DNA from: Oleispirillum sp965228165
Lineage (GTDB): Bacteria; Pseudomonadota; Alphaproteobacteria; Rhodospirillales; Rhodospirillaceae
Assembly: GCA_965228165.1 (NCBI GenBank)
Contig: CBDDHB010000002.1
Location: 1-64,000, forward strand
Length of the DNA: 64,000 nt
Reading direction: 5' to 3'
The notes beneath the pieces were generated by a model, which made no database searches, was not told where the DNA came from, and saw nothing but the letters and a program-made list of their open reading frames with translations. Below are positions 53,723 through 62,157 of this stretch, in pieces; position 1 is the stretch's first letter; each line of letters begins with the position of its first letter. The position numbers and the translations under genes are program-made.

Positions 53723-55388
53723 TCCCGCGCCCGTCGTATCGCCGCTGTCCTTCCTGCGCCGCTATAAGGGCCGCGCCGCCGAGGTGATGTTCGCGGGCCT
53801 GCTGATCAATCTGTTCTCGCTGTGCTTTCCGCTGTTCGGCGCGTTCGTCTACGACAAGGTTCTCGGCAACGGCATCACCGAAACCCTGTGGGCCCTGGCG
53901 ATCGGTCTGGTCCTGGTGGTGGGGCTGGATTTTTCGGTGCGCGGCGCCCGCGCCCTGCTGGTGGAGCGCTTCGCCCAGTCCGCCGAGGCCGACATCGACC
54001 GCACCGTTTTCGACAAGGCGTTGGCGGGCAACGTCGCCGCCCTGCCGTCGGTGGGCCGGGTGCTCGACCAGTACAAGCAGATTCTCGGCAGCCGCGATTT
54101 CCTGTCCGCCAGCGCCATGCTGGCGGCGGTGGACGTGCCGTTCCTGGTGCTGTTCCTGATCGTGGTGGCGTGGATCGGCGGCTTCCTGGTGCTGGTGCCC
54201 TTGCTGCTGGGGGCGGCGATGGTCGCCGCCAACGCCCTGTTCGCGGTTCCCACCCTGGAGGCCGAGGCCGACGCCCGCAAGGCGGGAGAGGCGCGCTTCA
54301 CCCTGCTTGCCGACGCCCTGTTCTCGCGCGAGGCGGTGGTCGGCGGGCGGCTGGCCGACGCGCTGCGCGAGGGCTGGCGGCGGGCCAGCGCCCGCGCCGG
54401 GGCGGCCTCGGGCCGGTCGCGGTTCTGGCATGCGCTGGCCTTCGCGTCGTCGGCGTCGTTCACCAATCTGGCCTATGTCGGGGTGATGGTGACGGGCGCC
54501 CACCTGATCGAGGCGCGGGAGCTGACCACCGGGCGGCTGATGGCGTGCTCGATCATCACCTCGCGGGCGATGTCGGCCCTGGCGGCGGTGGTTTCCCTGG
54601 CGATCCGCTATCGCGAATTCCGTCGCGCCCTGGCCGAGATGGACAAGACCCTGCCGACTCCCCTGGCCGGGGAGCCGCCGCGCCTGCGCGGTCGCCTGCG
54701 GGGCGAGGTGCGCCTGACCGGGGTTTCCTGCCGCCTGCGCGCCGACGGGCCGCTCGCCCTGGACGGGGTGGATCTGGCGGTGGCTCCGGGCGAGATGCTG
54801 GGGATCGCGGGTCCGCCCGGCGCGGGCAAGACCACCCTGTTGCGCCTGATTTCGGGCGCGCTGTCGCCGGATCGCGGCCAAGTGCTGATCGACGGGCTGC
54901 CGCTGTCGGCGCTGCATCCCCACGATCTGTCCTTGAGCCTGGGCTACAAGCCGCAGGACCCCTGCCTGTTCGAGGGCACGTTGGAGGACAATCTGCGCCT
55001 CGGCCACGACGATCTGGATGCCGGGGCGGTTCGGGCGGCGCTGACCGCGAGCGGCCTGATGCCCGCCCTGGACCGGGGGGAGATCAACCTTGCCACTCCG
55101 GTGGGGCCGCGCGGCGCATCCTTGTCCGGCGGTCAGCGGCAGATGGCGGCGCTGGCCCGCGCCCTGATCGGCGATCCCGCCGTGCTGCTGCTGGACGAGC
55201 CGACCACCGGCCTCGACGCGCCATCCGAACAGCGCTTGGCGGAGCAACTGGCGGCGCGGAAGGGAAGCGCCGCGATCCTGGTCTGCACCCACAGCCGCGC
55301 CCTTCTGATCCTGTGCGACCGCATCCTGGTGCTGGATCGCGGTAAGGTGGTCGCCCTGGGTCCGCGCGAGCGGGTTCTGGCCGGATAG
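53709..55388 (+). CDS. Type I secretion ABC exporter (membrane plus ATPase)
   Basis: 559 residues, LapB/HlyB-like but without the N-terminal C39-like domain. Membrane domain about 25-300. ATPase with Walker A GPPGAGKTT (368-376), signature LSGGQRQMAALARAL and LLLDEPTTGLD. The ATG at 53709 lies inside the end of the RTX gene. With the TolC and HlyD proteins it makes a full exporter, and it corresponds to SiiF in SPI-4. Last gene of the operon. Confidence 0.87.
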   Translation: MSITDPAPVVSPLSFLRRYKGRAAEVMFAGLLINLFSLCFPLFGAFVYDKVLGNGITETLWALAIGLVLVVGLDFSVRGARALLVERFAQSAEADIDRTVFDKALAGNVAALPSVGRVLDQYKQILGSRDFLSASAMLAAVDVPFLVLFLIVVAWIGGFLVLVPLLLGAAMVAANALFAVPTLEAEADARKAGEARFTLLADALFSREAVVGGRLADALREGWRRASARAGAASGRSRFWHALAFASSASFTNLAYVGVMVTGAHLIEARELTTGRLMACSIITSRAMSALAAVVSLAIRYREFRRALAEMDKTLPTPLAGEPPRLRGRLRGEVRLTGVSCRLRADGPLALDGVDLAVAPGEMLGIAGPPGAGKTTLLRLISGALSPDRGQVLIDGLPLSALHPHDLSLSLGYKPQDPCLFEGTLEDNLRLGHDDLDAGAVRAALTASGLMPALDRGEINLATPVGPRGASLSGGQRQMAALARALIGDPAVLLLDEPTTGLDAPSEQRLAEQLAARKGSAAILVCTHSRALLILCDRILVLDRGKVVALGPRERVLAG

Positions 55389-55456
55389 ATTTTCCTCGAC
55401 GGCGTGGGGGCGATCGCGTACCAACCGGTTTTCCGGGTTTTTGGGAGAGCATCCGC

Positions 55457-55738
55457 ATGTTCAAGGTCAACGAGTATTTCGACGGCAAGGTCAAGTCCAT
55501 CGCCTTCCAGGGCGAGGAACTGCCCGCCACGGTCGGGGTGATGGCCGCCGGGGACTATGAATTCGGCACCAGCCAGTTGGAGACGATGACGGTGGTGTCG
55601 GGCGCGCTGACGGTCAGGTTGCCGGGCGCCGCCGACTGGGCGACGTTCACGTCCGGGGAGAGCTTCCAGGTTCCGGCGAACGCGAAATTCCAACTGAAGG
55701 TGACGGCGGACACTGCCTATTTGTGCACCTACGCCTGA
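55457..55738 (+). CDS. ppnP: Pyrimidine/purine nucleoside phosphorylase
   Basis: 93 residues, a single cupin. It is close to E. coli PpnP along its length: NEYFDGKVKSIAF, VGVMAAGDYEFGT, MTVVSGALTVRLPGA and the ending FQLKVTADTAYLCTYA. PpnP cleaves nucleosides with phosphate in base salvage. Good ribosome site GGGAGA upstream. It is monocistronic, with a hairpin after it. Confidence 0.92.
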   Translation: MFKVNEYFDGKVKSIAFQGEELPATVGVMAAGDYEFGTSQLETMTVVSGALTVRLPGAADWATFTSGESFQVPANAKFQLKVTADTAYLCTYA

Positions 55739-55756
55739 TCTTGCCCCCATGGCGCG

Positions 55757-55788
55757 GCGAGGGGGATGCGCTTATATCCCCCCCTCGC
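55757..55788 (+). terminator. Hairpin downstream of ppnP
   Basis: Perfect 9-bp stem GCGAGGGGG / CCCCCTCGC with a 14-base loop, 19 bases after the ppnP stop. No T-run follows. It could terminate ppnP weakly or structure the leader of the next gene, whose AGGAGG starts 13 bases further on. Confidence 0.4.
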
Positions 55789-55807
55789 GGGCTACGTTGC
55801 AGGAGGC

Positions 55808-56173
55808 ATGATGACGGTTTTGCGGAAAATCCGGTGGTCGGCGGTGTTGGGCGTCGTCCTTTTCCCGATGGCGGCTTGGGCGGCGTCGCCGACCCCCGCG
55901 CAATGCACGGCGGAATACAAGGCCTGCGACGCGGTCTGCAACGCCAACGATCCGAAGCACGGGCTGTCCTATGCCGGGTGCTCGGCGAAATGCGTGGCGA
56001 AAAAGGCGGCTTGCGACAGCGAGATCGTCTATGACGAGACCTCGGCCTGGAGCAAGAAGCAATACGACGCCGCGAAGCCCTGGGTGCGGGAAAAGGCGCG
56101 CCAGGGCAAGGAGCTGATCGACGACGCGCCGAGCAATACCGAATACAAATACCCGCCGAACGACACCAAGTGA
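55808..56173 (+). CDS. Small secreted protein with twin CX3C motif
   Basis: 121 residues, signal peptide cut after AWA. The mature part has exactly six cysteines in a mirror arrangement, C-x6-C-x3-C-x13-C-x3-C-x6-C, which would fold as a disulfide-linked helical hairpin like twin-CX3C proteins. The acidic/basic C-terminal tail is unstructured. AGGAGG is immediately upstream, so the second ATG (55811) may be the true start. No known function. Confidence 0.65.
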   Translation: MMTVLRKIRWSAVLGVVLFPMAAWAASPTPAQCTAEYKACDAVCNANDPKHGLSYAGCSAKCVAKKAACDSEIVYDETSAWSKKQYDAAKPWVREKARQGKELIDDAPSNTEYKYPPNDTK

Positions 56174-56632
56174 TCAGCGGTAGGCGCCGACCACCAGGAT
56201 CATGCCGTCGGTCCGCCGCAACAGGCCGGTCCTGACCATCGGCGTGCCGGTCAGCGGATTGAGGATCTTGTAGTCCAGGCTGCCCGCCCCCTGTTTCTCG
56301 GCCATTTCCAGCAGCATTCGCCCGTAGGGAAGGCCGTCGGCGTCCACCGAATCCTTGAGGCTGCGACCGACCATGCGCGGGTTGGCGTGGGCGAGGCGAA
56401 CCCCGTCCTCGGCGCGGAACATCGAGACGTAGAGGTCCCGATCCCGGAAGGGGCCGTTCTTGTCCATGAAGGCGTGGGCGGCCTCGGTCACGCCATGGGT
56501 TTCGAGGAAGGAGACCGTCTTGTCCAGCATCGCCTTCGCCTCGTCGAGGGAGGCGAAGTCCTGCGCCCGCGCTGCCGCGGCTTCGGAGGTCAGCGCGAAG
56601 ACTAGCAGGAAGACCTTGAGAAATCGGTACAT
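56174..56632 (-). CDS. Secreted single-Cache-domain protein
   Basis: 152 residues. Signal peptide 1-22 (MYRFLKVFLLVFALTSEAAA start), then one sCache_2-like sensor domain: FMDKNGPFRDRDLYVSMF, ANPRMVGRSLKDSVDADG, YKILNPLTGTPMVRTGLLRR. No transducer domain follows, so it is a free periplasmic ligand-binding protein. It is convergent with the preceding gene, stops abutting. The ATG at 56632 is chosen because the signal peptide starts there. Confidence 0.78.
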   Translation of the reverse strand: MYRFLKVFLLVFALTSEAAAARAQDFASLDEAKAMLDKTVSFLETHGVTEAAHAFMDKNGPFRDRDLYVSMFRAEDGVRLAHANPRMVGRSLKDSVDADGLPYGRMLLEMAEKQGAGSLDYKILNPLTGTPMVRTGLLRRTDGMILVVGAYR

Positions 56633-56857
56633 TGTCACACTTGGCGTCGCGCGGGAGCGCGGCAGCCTCCCCTCTCCATTCGATGCGAATACATTACGTG
56701 GTTTGTCGTCTTGCCGCAATGCGTGTGCCGCGTGGGCGCTTGTCGATGAGGGTTTTCTTCGGGGGCGTTTGTGCGTATATGGGAGGGTCCGTTTTCCCTG
56801 GGTGGCGCGTTCTTCGCGCCGGGAAACCGGCGATCATGCGAGGGAGTGTGCAGGCTC

Positions 56858-58249
56858 ATGGCCGAGAACAAGAATTGGACCCCCGAGTCCTGGCGCAGCC
56901 GACCGGTCGTGCAGATGCCGGATTATCCGGATGCCGAATCGCTGCGGCGGGTCGAGGATCGCCTGCGCAACTATCCGCCGCTGGTCTTCGCCGGAGAGGC
57001 GCGCAGCCTGAAGCGGGTGTTGGCCCAGGCGTCGGAAGGGCAGGCCTTCCTGTTGCAGGGCGGCGATTGCGCCGAAAGCTTCGCCGACTTCCACCCCAAC
57101 ACCATTCGCGACACCTTTCGCATCCTGTTGCAGATGGCGGTGGTGCTGACCTTCGGCGGCTCCCTTCCGGTGGTCAAGGTGGGGCGCATGGCCGGGCAGT
57201 TCGCCAAGCCGCGCTCCGCGCCGACCGAGGTGATCGGCGGCGTCGAGTTGCCGTCCTATCGCGGCGACATGATCAACGGGCCGGAGCCCACCCTCGCGGC
57301 GCGGGTCGCCGATCCCGACCGTCTGGTGCAGGCCTATAATCAGGCGGCGACGACCCTGAACCTGCTGCGCGCCTTCTCGCAGGGCGGCTATGCCAACTTG
57401 CAGTCGGTGCACCAGTGGAATCTGGATTTCCTGGCCGATACGCCGCAGGCGCACCGCTATAACGACCTTGCCAACCGCATCGACGAGGCCCTGTCCTTCA
57501 TGGCCGCTTGCGGCGTCACCCCGGAACTGGTGACGCAGATGCGCGAGACCGATTTCTATACCTCGCACGAGGCGCTGCACCTGAACTATGAACAGGCGCT
57601 GACTCGCGTCGATTCCACCACCGGCGACTGGTACGACTGTTCCGCCCACATGCTGTGGATCGGCGACCGAACCCGCCAGTTGGACGGCGCGCACGTCGAA
57701 TTCCTGCGCGGCGTCGGCAATCCGGTGGGGGTGAAGGCGGGGCCGTCGATGCCGCCCGACGATCTGCTGCGCCTGTGCGACATTCTGAACCCGGACAACG
57801 AACCCGGCCGCCTGACGGTGATCGCCCGAATGGGCGCCGACCAGGTGCTCGACAAGCTGCCGCCCCTGGTGCGGGCGCTGAAGTCCGAGGGCCGCAAGGT
57901 TCTGTGGTCGTGCGACCCGATGCACGGCAACACCGAAAAGGTGGCGAGCGGCTTCAAGACCCGCGATTTCGAGCGCATCCTGGCCGAGGTGCGGGGCTTT
58001 TTCGCGGTGCACGCGGCGGAAGGCACCTATGCCGGCGGCGTGCACTTCGAGCTGACCGGTCAGAACGTTACCGAATGCATCGGCGGAACCTCGGCGGTGA
58101 CCGAGGATACCCTGGGCGACCGCTACGAGACCGCCTGCGACCCGCGCCTCAATGCCGATCAGTCGCTGGAACTGGCGTTCCTGCTGGCCGGGCACCTGAG
58201 GGCGGAACGCGACAAGATCCGCGCCCAGAACCGCGCCGCCGCGAAGTGA
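56858..58249 (+). CDS. Class II DAHP synthase
   Basis: 463 residues. It catalyses the first step of the shikimate pathway (PEP plus erythrose 4-phosphate). Class II features are WRSRPVVQMPDYPD at the start, LLQGGDCAESFADF, HQWNLDFL, WSCDPMHGNT and FELTGQNVTECIGG. The ATG at 56858 follows GGGAG. The 225-base gap upstream, shared with the divergent Cache gene, has no visible regulatory structure. The next gene begins 31 bases downstream. Confidence 0.93.
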   Translation: MAENKNWTPESWRSRPVVQMPDYPDAESLRRVEDRLRNYPPLVFAGEARSLKRVLAQASEGQAFLLQGGDCAESFADFHPNTIRDTFRILLQMAVVLTFGGSLPVVKVGRMAGQFAKPRSAPTEVIGGVELPSYRGDMINGPEPTLAARVADPDRLVQAYNQAATTLNLLRAFSQGGYANLQSVHQWNLDFLADTPQAHRYNDLANRIDEALSFMAACGVTPELVTQMRETDFYTSHEALHLNYEQALTRVDSTTGDWYDCSAHMLWIGDRTRQLDGAHVEFLRGVGNPVGVKAGPSMPPDDLLRLCDILNPDNEPGRLTVIARMGADQVLDKLPPLVRALKSEGRKVLWSCDPMHGNTEKVASGFKTRDFERILAEVRGFFAVHAAEGTYAGGVHFELTGQNVTECIGGTSAVTEDTLGDRYETACDPRLNADQSLELAFLLAGHLRAERDKIRAQNRAAAK

Positions 58250-58280
58250 CGCGCCGGACGCGGCGGCGAGGGAGGAACAG

Positions 58281-59447
58281 ATGATCGAGAAATGCTCGGG
58301 CGCGGCCTGCGCCGCCGCGGTTTCGCATCCCGCCGCCGACGAGGTGCCGTTCTACACCGACAAGTACTTCACCCGTACCCGGCAAATCGTCGAACGCCAC
58401 GGCGATATCGAAGTCACCTATGCGGTGTTCATGCGCCGCCCGGTGCTGTACACGCCGCGTCTGGCGATCGCTTGGCTGAAGCGGGTGATGGCGGAAAACG
58501 GCGCGGCGCTGACGGTGGAGGAACGCTTCGCCGAAGGGGATTGGGTCGGCGCGGGCGAACCGATGCTCTACATCACCGGCTCCTTCGCCGCCCTGTCGGA
58601 AATGGAAACCCTGTTCCTGCAAAAGATCGGCGCCGCCGCGGTCGCCGCCTTCGGCGCCTACCAGATGTGTTGCGAACTGCCGAAGACCGCCTTCCTGGCG
58701 ATGGACGCGCGCCATTGCGCGGGCACCGAAATGGCCGATCTGATGGCCTATGCCGCCTCGGTCGGGTCGAAGGCGGCGCGGGCCAGGGTCGGCGCGGTCG
58801 GCTTCGTCGGCAACGCCACCGACGCCACGTCCCACTATTTCGACCAGGATCAGGGACTGGGCACCATGCCGCACGCCCTGATCGGCTATGCCGGATCGAC
58901 GGTGCGCGCCGCCGAGATGTTCCACGACACCTTCCCCGAGGTGCCGCTCTATGTTCTGGTCGATTACTTCGGGCGCGAGGTCGGCGACACCCTGGCGGTG
59001 TGCGAACGCTTCCCCGACCTGGCGCGACAGGGGAATCTCGGCATCCGCCTGGACACTCACGGCGGGCGATTCGTCGAAGGTCTGGACACCCAGACCTCCT
59101 ATGCGGTGCTCGACAAGCATGCCCCCGACGCCCTGCGCGCCTACCGCTCCGAGGTCGAGCTTCGGCACCTGATCGGCACCGGGGTTTCCGCCGCCGCGAT
59201 CTGGCATCTGCGCGAAGCCCTGGACACCCACGGCTATCCGAAGGTCAAGATCATCGCCTCCAGCGGCTTTTCGGGGAAGAAGTGCAGCGTCATGGCGATC
59301 GCCAAGGCGCCGATCGACATTATCGGCACCGGATCGTTCCTGCCGGAGTTGTGGAACGAAACCTACGCCACCGCCGATATCGTCGCCTACGGCGGCGAGC
59401 CGAAGGTCAAGGTCGGTCGCGAGTTCCTGCTGCGCCCCAAGGCTTGA
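58281..59447 (+). CDS. pncB: Nicotinate phosphoribosyltransferase
   Basis: 388 residues. Makes nicotinate mononucleotide for NAD salvage. VPFYTDKYFTRTRQIVE near the N-terminus is typical, with later blocks GFVGNATDATSHYF and KIIASSGFSGKK (phosphate-binding). It has a strong GGGAGG ribosome site and lies 31 bases after the DAHP synthase gene. NAD synthetase is encoded about 1 kb downstream, so NAD salvage and amidation genes cluster here. Confidence 0.85.
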   Translation: MIEKCSGAACAAAVSHPAADEVPFYTDKYFTRTRQIVERHGDIEVTYAVFMRRPVLYTPRLAIAWLKRVMAENGAALTVEERFAEGDWVGAGEPMLYITGSFAALSEMETLFLQKIGAAAVAAFGAYQMCCELPKTAFLAMDARHCAGTEMADLMAYAASVGSKAARARVGAVGFVGNATDATSHYFDQDQGLGTMPHALIGYAGSTVRAAEMFHDTFPEVPLYVLVDYFGREVGDTLAVCERFPDLARQGNLGIRLDTHGGRFVEGLDTQTSYAVLDKHAPDALRAYRSEVELRHLIGTGVSAAAIWHLREALDTHGYPKVKIIASSGFSGKKCSVMAIAKAPIDIIGTGSFLPELWNETYATADIVAYGGEPKVKVGREFLLRPKA

Positions 59448-59454
59448 GCCGAAC

Positions 59455-60296
59455 CTACAGCGACACCCCGACGCGCTGCGCCGTGGCGTCGAGGGCCGCG
59501 AAAAAGCGGGTGACCGCCTCCATCACCTGGGGGCCGTGGCGGTGCGACGGTCCGTTGTCGCCATAGTCGCTCATCGCCGTGCGCAGGGGCCGGGAAAGCG
59601 CCAGGATCAGGGCGACGGCGTGGCGTTCCGAAAACCGCCAGTCCCGGTCGTGCGCGGTCTGGCTGGGGGCCAGATGGGCGTCGATCATCGCCACCAGCCA
59701 CGAGAGTCGGCGTTCGAAATCCATGAAATGGCCGATCATCACCACCGAGATGTCGGTCATCATCGCCTGGGTTTCCGGATCGGCGAAAATCGCCGACCAG
59801 ACCGGTTCGCCGGTCGCCGGGTTGAGGTGGGCGGCGGCCAGGCCTTCCGCCTGCCGGGCATAGGCGTCGGAGCGGTCCTGCCCCAGCATCGCCGAAATCG
59901 CGCACATCAATCCGGGAATGATCCGTCGCGACAGCATCGGGTGGGTGCTCGGCATCACCGGGCCGGGGGTTTCGCCGAAGTGCGGGAACAGCGGCTGCAA
60001 GGGTTCGGTGACGATACGCTCGAAGGGGGGCAGGGACCGTCCCTCCGCCTCGTTCAGCAGGCGTCGGCATTCGTGGAACGACAGGACGGTCAGGGGGTGG
60101 GTTTGCAGGAAGTCTCGGGCGATGCCGCGCATCACCTGCACGTCCACCGCGTCCCCCCGTTCGGCGGAACGCTGGGCGTAGAACTGGATGAAATCCGCCA
60201 GCAAGGCATTGGGCGCCTTCAACGGGCAGTGCACGCCCCCAGCGCGTCCATGTGGACGTGCGCATCGGGGGCATGCAGCATGGCCGCGGCAGGCAT
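59455..60296 (-). CDS. Uncharacterised protein, probable one-base frameshift near start
   Basis: I do not recognise this family. The open frame begins with a GTG at 60234. However, an ATG at 60296 with GAGGGAA upstream starts MPAAAMLHAPDAHVHMDALG and dies at the C run 60236-60240. Adding one base joins it to VHCPLKAPNALLADFIQFYA, giving 280 residues. The protein is soluble, helical and His/Met-rich near the N-terminus, with no signal peptide. It is convergent with pncB and divergent from nadE. Confidence 0.55.
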
Positions 60297-60489
60297 TTGT
60301 TCCCTCATTCTTTAGTATGATTATTATGTGAAAATATTACACCATTTTTTGCTGTCATCATACTTTTAAATGAATCTTTCTGCGCCTTCGGATGAGATTC
60401 GGTCCGGTGGGCCGCGTTGACATCGCATCCGCCCCGACCTAGGTTGCGAGGGACGGAAAAGAACCGGAAAAACCGCGAAGAGGCAGGGC
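60297..60489. promoter_or_regulatory. AT-rich divergent promoter region upstream of nadE
   Basis: 60308-60376 is strikingly AT-rich for this genome. It has an 8-bp inverted repeat AGTATGAT (60315-60322) / ATCATACT (60358-60365) spanning 35 bases. It lies just upstream of the minus-strand gene and about 125 bases from nadE. Likely promoter/operator of the uncharacterised gene. The binding protein is unknown. Confidence 0.4.
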
Positions 60490-62145
60490 GTGCTGACCAT
60501 CGGCTTGTTGCAGATCAACCCCACGGTCGGTGCGGTTTCGGCCAATGCGGCCTGCATCGCCGAGGCCTATGCGCGGGCGCGCGCCGCCGGGGTCGATCTG
60601 GCGGTGACGCCGGAATTGGCTCTCTCCGGCTATCCGCCCGAGGATCTGGTGCGCCGCGCCGCGTTTCTGGATCGCGTCGATGCCGCCCTGGCCGATCTGG
60701 CGGCGTTGACCGTGGGCGGCCCCGCCCTGGTGGTCGGCGCGCCGCGCCGCCGCGCGGGCGACGGCATTCGCGAGTCCGCCAACGTCGCGGTGGTTCTGGC
60801 CGACGGCGCGATCGCCGCCGAGGTGGACAAGGCGCATCTGCCCAACTATGGGGTTTTCGACGAGGCGCGGGTGTTCGCGCCGGGGCCGTTGCCCGAGCCG
60901 GTGGTGATCGCCGGACGGCGCGTCGGACTGATGATCTGCGAGGACATGTGGTACGCCGACGCCGCCCTCCACCTGAAGGAGGCGGGCGCGGAAATTCTGG
61001 TGGTGCTGAACGGTTCGCCGTTCGAAACCGACAAGGAGGGGGCGCGTCTGACCCACGCGCGGGCGCGGGTGGCGGCGACCGGTCTGCCGCTGGTCTATGT
61101 CAATCAGGTGGGCGGACAGGACGAACTGGTGTTCGACGGCGCGTCGTTCGTCCTCGACTCGGGTGGGGCCGAGGTTCTGCGCCTGCCGTCGTGGGAAGAG
61201 GCCGAAGCGGTGGCCCGGTTCGCCGATCGGGACGGCGGCCTTGCCGCTCAGGCGGGCGATATCGCGCCGCCGCCGGAACGGTGGGAAACCCTCTATCGCG
61301 CCCTGATGACCGGCTTGCGCGACTACATCGGCAAGAACCGGTTCCCCGGCGTCATCCTGGGGCTTTCCGGCGGCATCGACAGCGCGCTCGCCGCCGCCCT
61401 GGCGGTGGACGCCCTGGGGGCGGATCGGGTGACCTGCGTGATGATGCCGTCGCCCTATACCAGCCGCGAAAGTCTGGACGACGCGGCGGCGGTGGCGGGG
61501 CTGCTCGGATGCCGCCTGCACGAAATCGACATCGCCCCGGCGATGGACGCATTCGCCGCGATGCTGGCCCCTCATTTCGCCGGACGCGCCCCCAACGAGG
61601 CGGAGGAGAACATCCAGTCGCGCGCCCGGGGGCTGACCCTGATGGCCTTGTCCAACAAGCTGGGGCCGATGGTGCTCGCCACCGGCAACAAGTCGGAGAT
61701 GAGCGTCGGCTACGCCACCCTCTACGGCGATATGTGCGGCGGGTTCGCGGTGTTGAAGGACGTCTACAAGATGGAGGTCTTCGCCCTGTCGCGCTGGCGC
61801 AACGCGCATCGCCCGGCGGGGGGCTTGGGGCCGGACGGCGCGGTGATGCCCGAACGGGTGATCGTCAAGCCGCCGACCGCCGAACTCAAACCCGACCAGA
61901 AGGACGAGGACAGCCTGCCGCCCTATGTCCGTCTGGACGCCATTCTCGCCCGCCTGATCGAGGGGGAGGAATCGCCCGAGGCGGTGGTGCGCGCGGGCTT
62001 CGCCGCCGCCGAGGTGGACCGGGTCTGGCGGCTTTTGAACGGCGCGGAGTACAAGCGGCGGCAGTCGCCGCCCGGAGTCAAGACGACGCGCCTTGCCTTC
62101 GGACGCGACCGCCGCTATCCGATCACCAACGGCTTCCGCGACTGA
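60490..62145 (+). CDS. nadE: Glutamine-dependent NAD(+) synthetase
   Basis: 551 residues from a GTG start. The N-terminal nitrilase-type glutaminase has its triad Glu42 (TPELALSGYPP), Lys114 (DKAHLPNYGVF) and Cys150 (MICEDMW). The C-terminal synthetase (from about 270) has the ATP-binding LSGGIDSALAA and GNKSEMSVGYATLYGDMCGG. It amidates nicotinate adenine dinucleotide to NAD. Twelve bases before gltX, so probably co-transcribed. Confidence 0.94.
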   Translation: MLTIGLLQINPTVGAVSANAACIAEAYARARAAGVDLAVTPELALSGYPPEDLVRRAAFLDRVDAALADLAALTVGGPALVVGAPRRRAGDGIRESANVAVVLADGAIAAEVDKAHLPNYGVFDEARVFAPGPLPEPVVIAGRRVGLMICEDMWYADAALHLKEAGAEILVVLNGSPFETDKEGARLTHARARVAATGLPLVYVNQVGGQDELVFDGASFVLDSGGAEVLRLPSWEEAEAVARFADRDGGLAAQAGDIAPPPERWETLYRALMTGLRDYIGKNRFPGVILGLSGGIDSALAAALAVDALGADRVTCVMMPSPYTSRESLDDAAAVAGLLGCRLHEIDIAPAMDAFAAMLAPHFAGRAPNEAEENIQSRARGLTLMALSNKLGPMVLATGNKSEMSVGYATLYGDMCGGFAVLKDVYKMEVFALSRWRNAHRPAGGLGPDGAVMPERVIVKPPTAELKPDQKDEDSLPPYVRLDAILARLIEGEESPEAVVRAGFAAAEVDRVWRLLNGAEYKRRQSPPGVKTTRLAFGRDRRYPITNGFRD

Positions 62146-62157
62146 AAGACGGGATTG

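Noticed and set aside
5990..60320. The word TTTAGTATGA at about 5991 and 60312 as a shared regulatory site
   Set aside because: Only one short word in two AT-rich promoters, with no common symmetry or related genes, so chance is a sufficient explanation.
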